From the NCBI GenBank assembly GCA_916700875.1, contig CAKAKS010000001.1:11037741-11101740 (forward strand): 64,000 bases of DNA, given 5' to 3'. The translations under genes and the position numbers were made by a program. The DNA comes from Sebastes aleutianus (Eukaryota > Chordata > Actinopteri > Perciformes > Sebastidae). Below, piece by piece: positions 62,301 through 64,000 of the stretch (its first letter is position 1; each line of letters begins with the position of its first letter). The notes below the pieces were generated by a model. It was not told where the DNA came from. It worked only from the letters and a program-made list of their open reading frames with translations, and made no database searches.

Positions 62301-64000
62301 TGATCTCAGTAAAGATTCAGTGGCCTAGATACTTTTATATCTGCAGCTTAAAAAATCTGCAGCTGAGCAGATGACCTTGATTTAGGAGCTCCTCAATAAA
62401 TGTGTCACATGAATGTTAGCGCTCTCTTTGCTTAAGATGGCTAAACCTTTCACTGCTTTGACATTTAGTGTTGGCAGTCCGTCACCACACAGCAAACATG
62501 GTCAGCTTATGCTTTCTTGCAGAAAAGGAAACTGGTTGCTGCTGCAGAGGTTGAACCTGTGTGCTTTGAGTAACAGATCAGTCTCTAATAACTAGGTCAG
62601 CTCTTCACTAACCTTGTCTATGAGTACGAGCGCACGGGGAGATTACAATGTCACACCACCTTCACACGGAGAGATTACAGTGTCACCACCTTTAGAAAGG
62701 TTTCACTACAGTTTGAGGACAGAGTGCAGGAAAAGAGGCAAGGACAGACAAAAACTTGCTGTTACTATTTTTAAAGTGAAAAACTTCTGGAAAAATGTAC
62801 GTATGCGGATAAATTAGGCTACAGGTGGTATTGTACAAGTTCCTAATTGAAAACACAGAAACTGCTCATACTCATAATTTAATAAGAGGAAGAAAAAAAT
62901 GAGGCACATTAAAAATCTGTGCATGTATTTCAATTTTTTTTTTTTTTCCATATTCAATAAATCCCAAAAATAATTTAATGAGCCTCTGGTGGAATGCAAA
63001 CCTCCACCGGTGTCTTAAAGGTTAGGTCAATTAATATCGGGTCCTTTGGGGTTCATGCACATTAACATAAATTACATATTACTTCTGGCTATGACAAGAA
63101 AACGGCAGGGATTCCGTTTTTCTCATCATCTAGCTGCTCAGTTTGGCAGTGACTGCTAAGGACCTTGATTCATGTACATCTGTTGCTCCCATAAGTGTCA
63201 TCCTGAGCTGAAGTGCCCATGAAACTCCTGACTGACCAGAGGGAACGCTTAGCATGAGACAACACACAGTTGGGACATATAATACAGAATCAACACATTT
63301 TTCTTTTAGCAAATGCTGTGTGGAAGGGTAACACGCCACCAGAGCAGCACTAACTGTTACCTTTATCGTCAGGAGGCTGATTGGCTGGTGGGCTCGCTAG
63401 AGAGTATTACCTTCCTGACTAATAAAACACCTCCTGAGTTACAGCAGGAAGCTCCCGCTACAGTAACATTATAAAAGTTGAGGTGGCATTTTCCTTTCGC
63501 ATGCAAGGGAGTGTTGTTTATTAGGTTAAGGGCATGGTGTGTAGAATACACCATAAAATTAAGTGGTCATAAAGAACTGAATCAGAAACCCCATCAGCAT
63601 CAGATCTGGTAAAGGAACTAATAAAATAGCCACAGAGGACCACCCAGGCTAATGTGATCGCATCTGAAATATTCAAATAGGAACATTAGGATAAGGACAT
63701 GTCTAATATGAACATAATATGATAACTGTGATCCCGTTAGAGGAATTTAAATAAAACACAAAGAAAGCAAACTTGTGCTGTAGCCCACAATACATTTCAT
63801 GGGCAGATATAGTGTTGTTAGTGGCATTGAAGAGTAAAGGGCCGTCGGTGAGCGTCTGTCGGCCTAGTTTTTGCGGTGTCCTGCACCGTTGGCTCTAGTC
63901 TGCCTGTGTCGGAGGCTTTTCGAAGCCAGTCAGTGGGAGAAATCGCTCTGATTGGTGGTTCAACTTAAACGTGCACAAGATGAGAAACGGAAGTGAGGAA
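59323..64000. other. 5' part of limch1 intron 1 (start codon beyond the window)
   Basis: No exon encoding the CH N-terminus with a phase-0 donor was found on the minus strand. Contains the repeat at 61076-61400 and CACGTGAC/ACGTAAC-rich sequence at 61430-61570. I saw no CpG island or promoter. Confidence 0.6.
61076..61400. repeat. Long interspersed repeat copy 2 (CCGTTTGGCCACTACG family)
   Basis: Right portion of the family at 41401, in the same orientation, with ATTCACATGAATGG at its left side, AGTTACAGACGTCTCTTTCC and CACCGTTTGGCCACTACGAG. Confidence 0.75.

Noticed and set aside
59323..64000. Search for exon 1 and the promoter of limch1
   Set aside because: No minus-strand exon with an initiator Met, CH N-terminal residues and a phase-0 donor could be found; nothing reported.

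Overview
The window is vertebrate nuclear DNA, most likely from a teleost fish and probably a percomorph. It has short GT-AG exons in long AT-rich introns, CA/GA microsatellites and many small palindromic DNA-transposon remnants of the hAT and TTAA-target types. There is no operon structure, no rRNA or tRNA gene that I can see, and no CRISPR array.

One gene spans nearly the whole window on the minus strand: limch1 (LIM and calponin-homology domains-containing protein 1). I reconstructed 27 internal coding exons from splice sites and reading-frame phase, from 59322 (5') down to 711 (3'). Joined, they give 3916 bases with no in-frame stop, about 1305 residues. The visible protein starts inside the calponin-homology (CH) domain (exons 59252-59322 to 38140-38250). 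A long disordered Ser/Pro/charged middle follows, with LIMCH1 signature blocks in exons 36119-36317, 28319-28577, 18645-18771, 17938-18095 and 16511-16994. A Glu/Arg-rich helical stretch comes next (9420-9533, 6425-6517), then one complete C-terminal LIM zinc-binding domain split over 2100-2208 and 711-813. The first exon (start codon, CH N-terminus) lies beyond base 64000. The last coding exon and 3' UTR were not recognised and probably lie left of base 1. Teleosts can carry two limch1 paralogues (a and b); I cannot tell which this is.

Right part (36-64 kb): CH-domain exons spread through introns of up to 8.8 kb. Middle (18-36 kb): three consecutive exons of the same splice phase (26324-26530, 23181-23573, 21836-21871) that could be skipped in any combination without a frameshift. 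Left part (1-18 kb): densely packed exons for the disordered region, the coil and the LIM domain.

The introns carry non-autonomous DNA transposons. Four hAT-like copies have 8-bp target duplications, four have TTAA at both ends, and further families recur in the window. One TTAA element (34359-35097) carries a small exon-like coding fragment broken by a stop; another remnant (45145-45748) starts with a BED-zinc-finger-like peptide. I see no convincing second host gene and no new multi-gene system. The points most worth checking are the alternative-splicing layout, a splice donor formed by a GT microsatellite, and the element-borne coding fragments.
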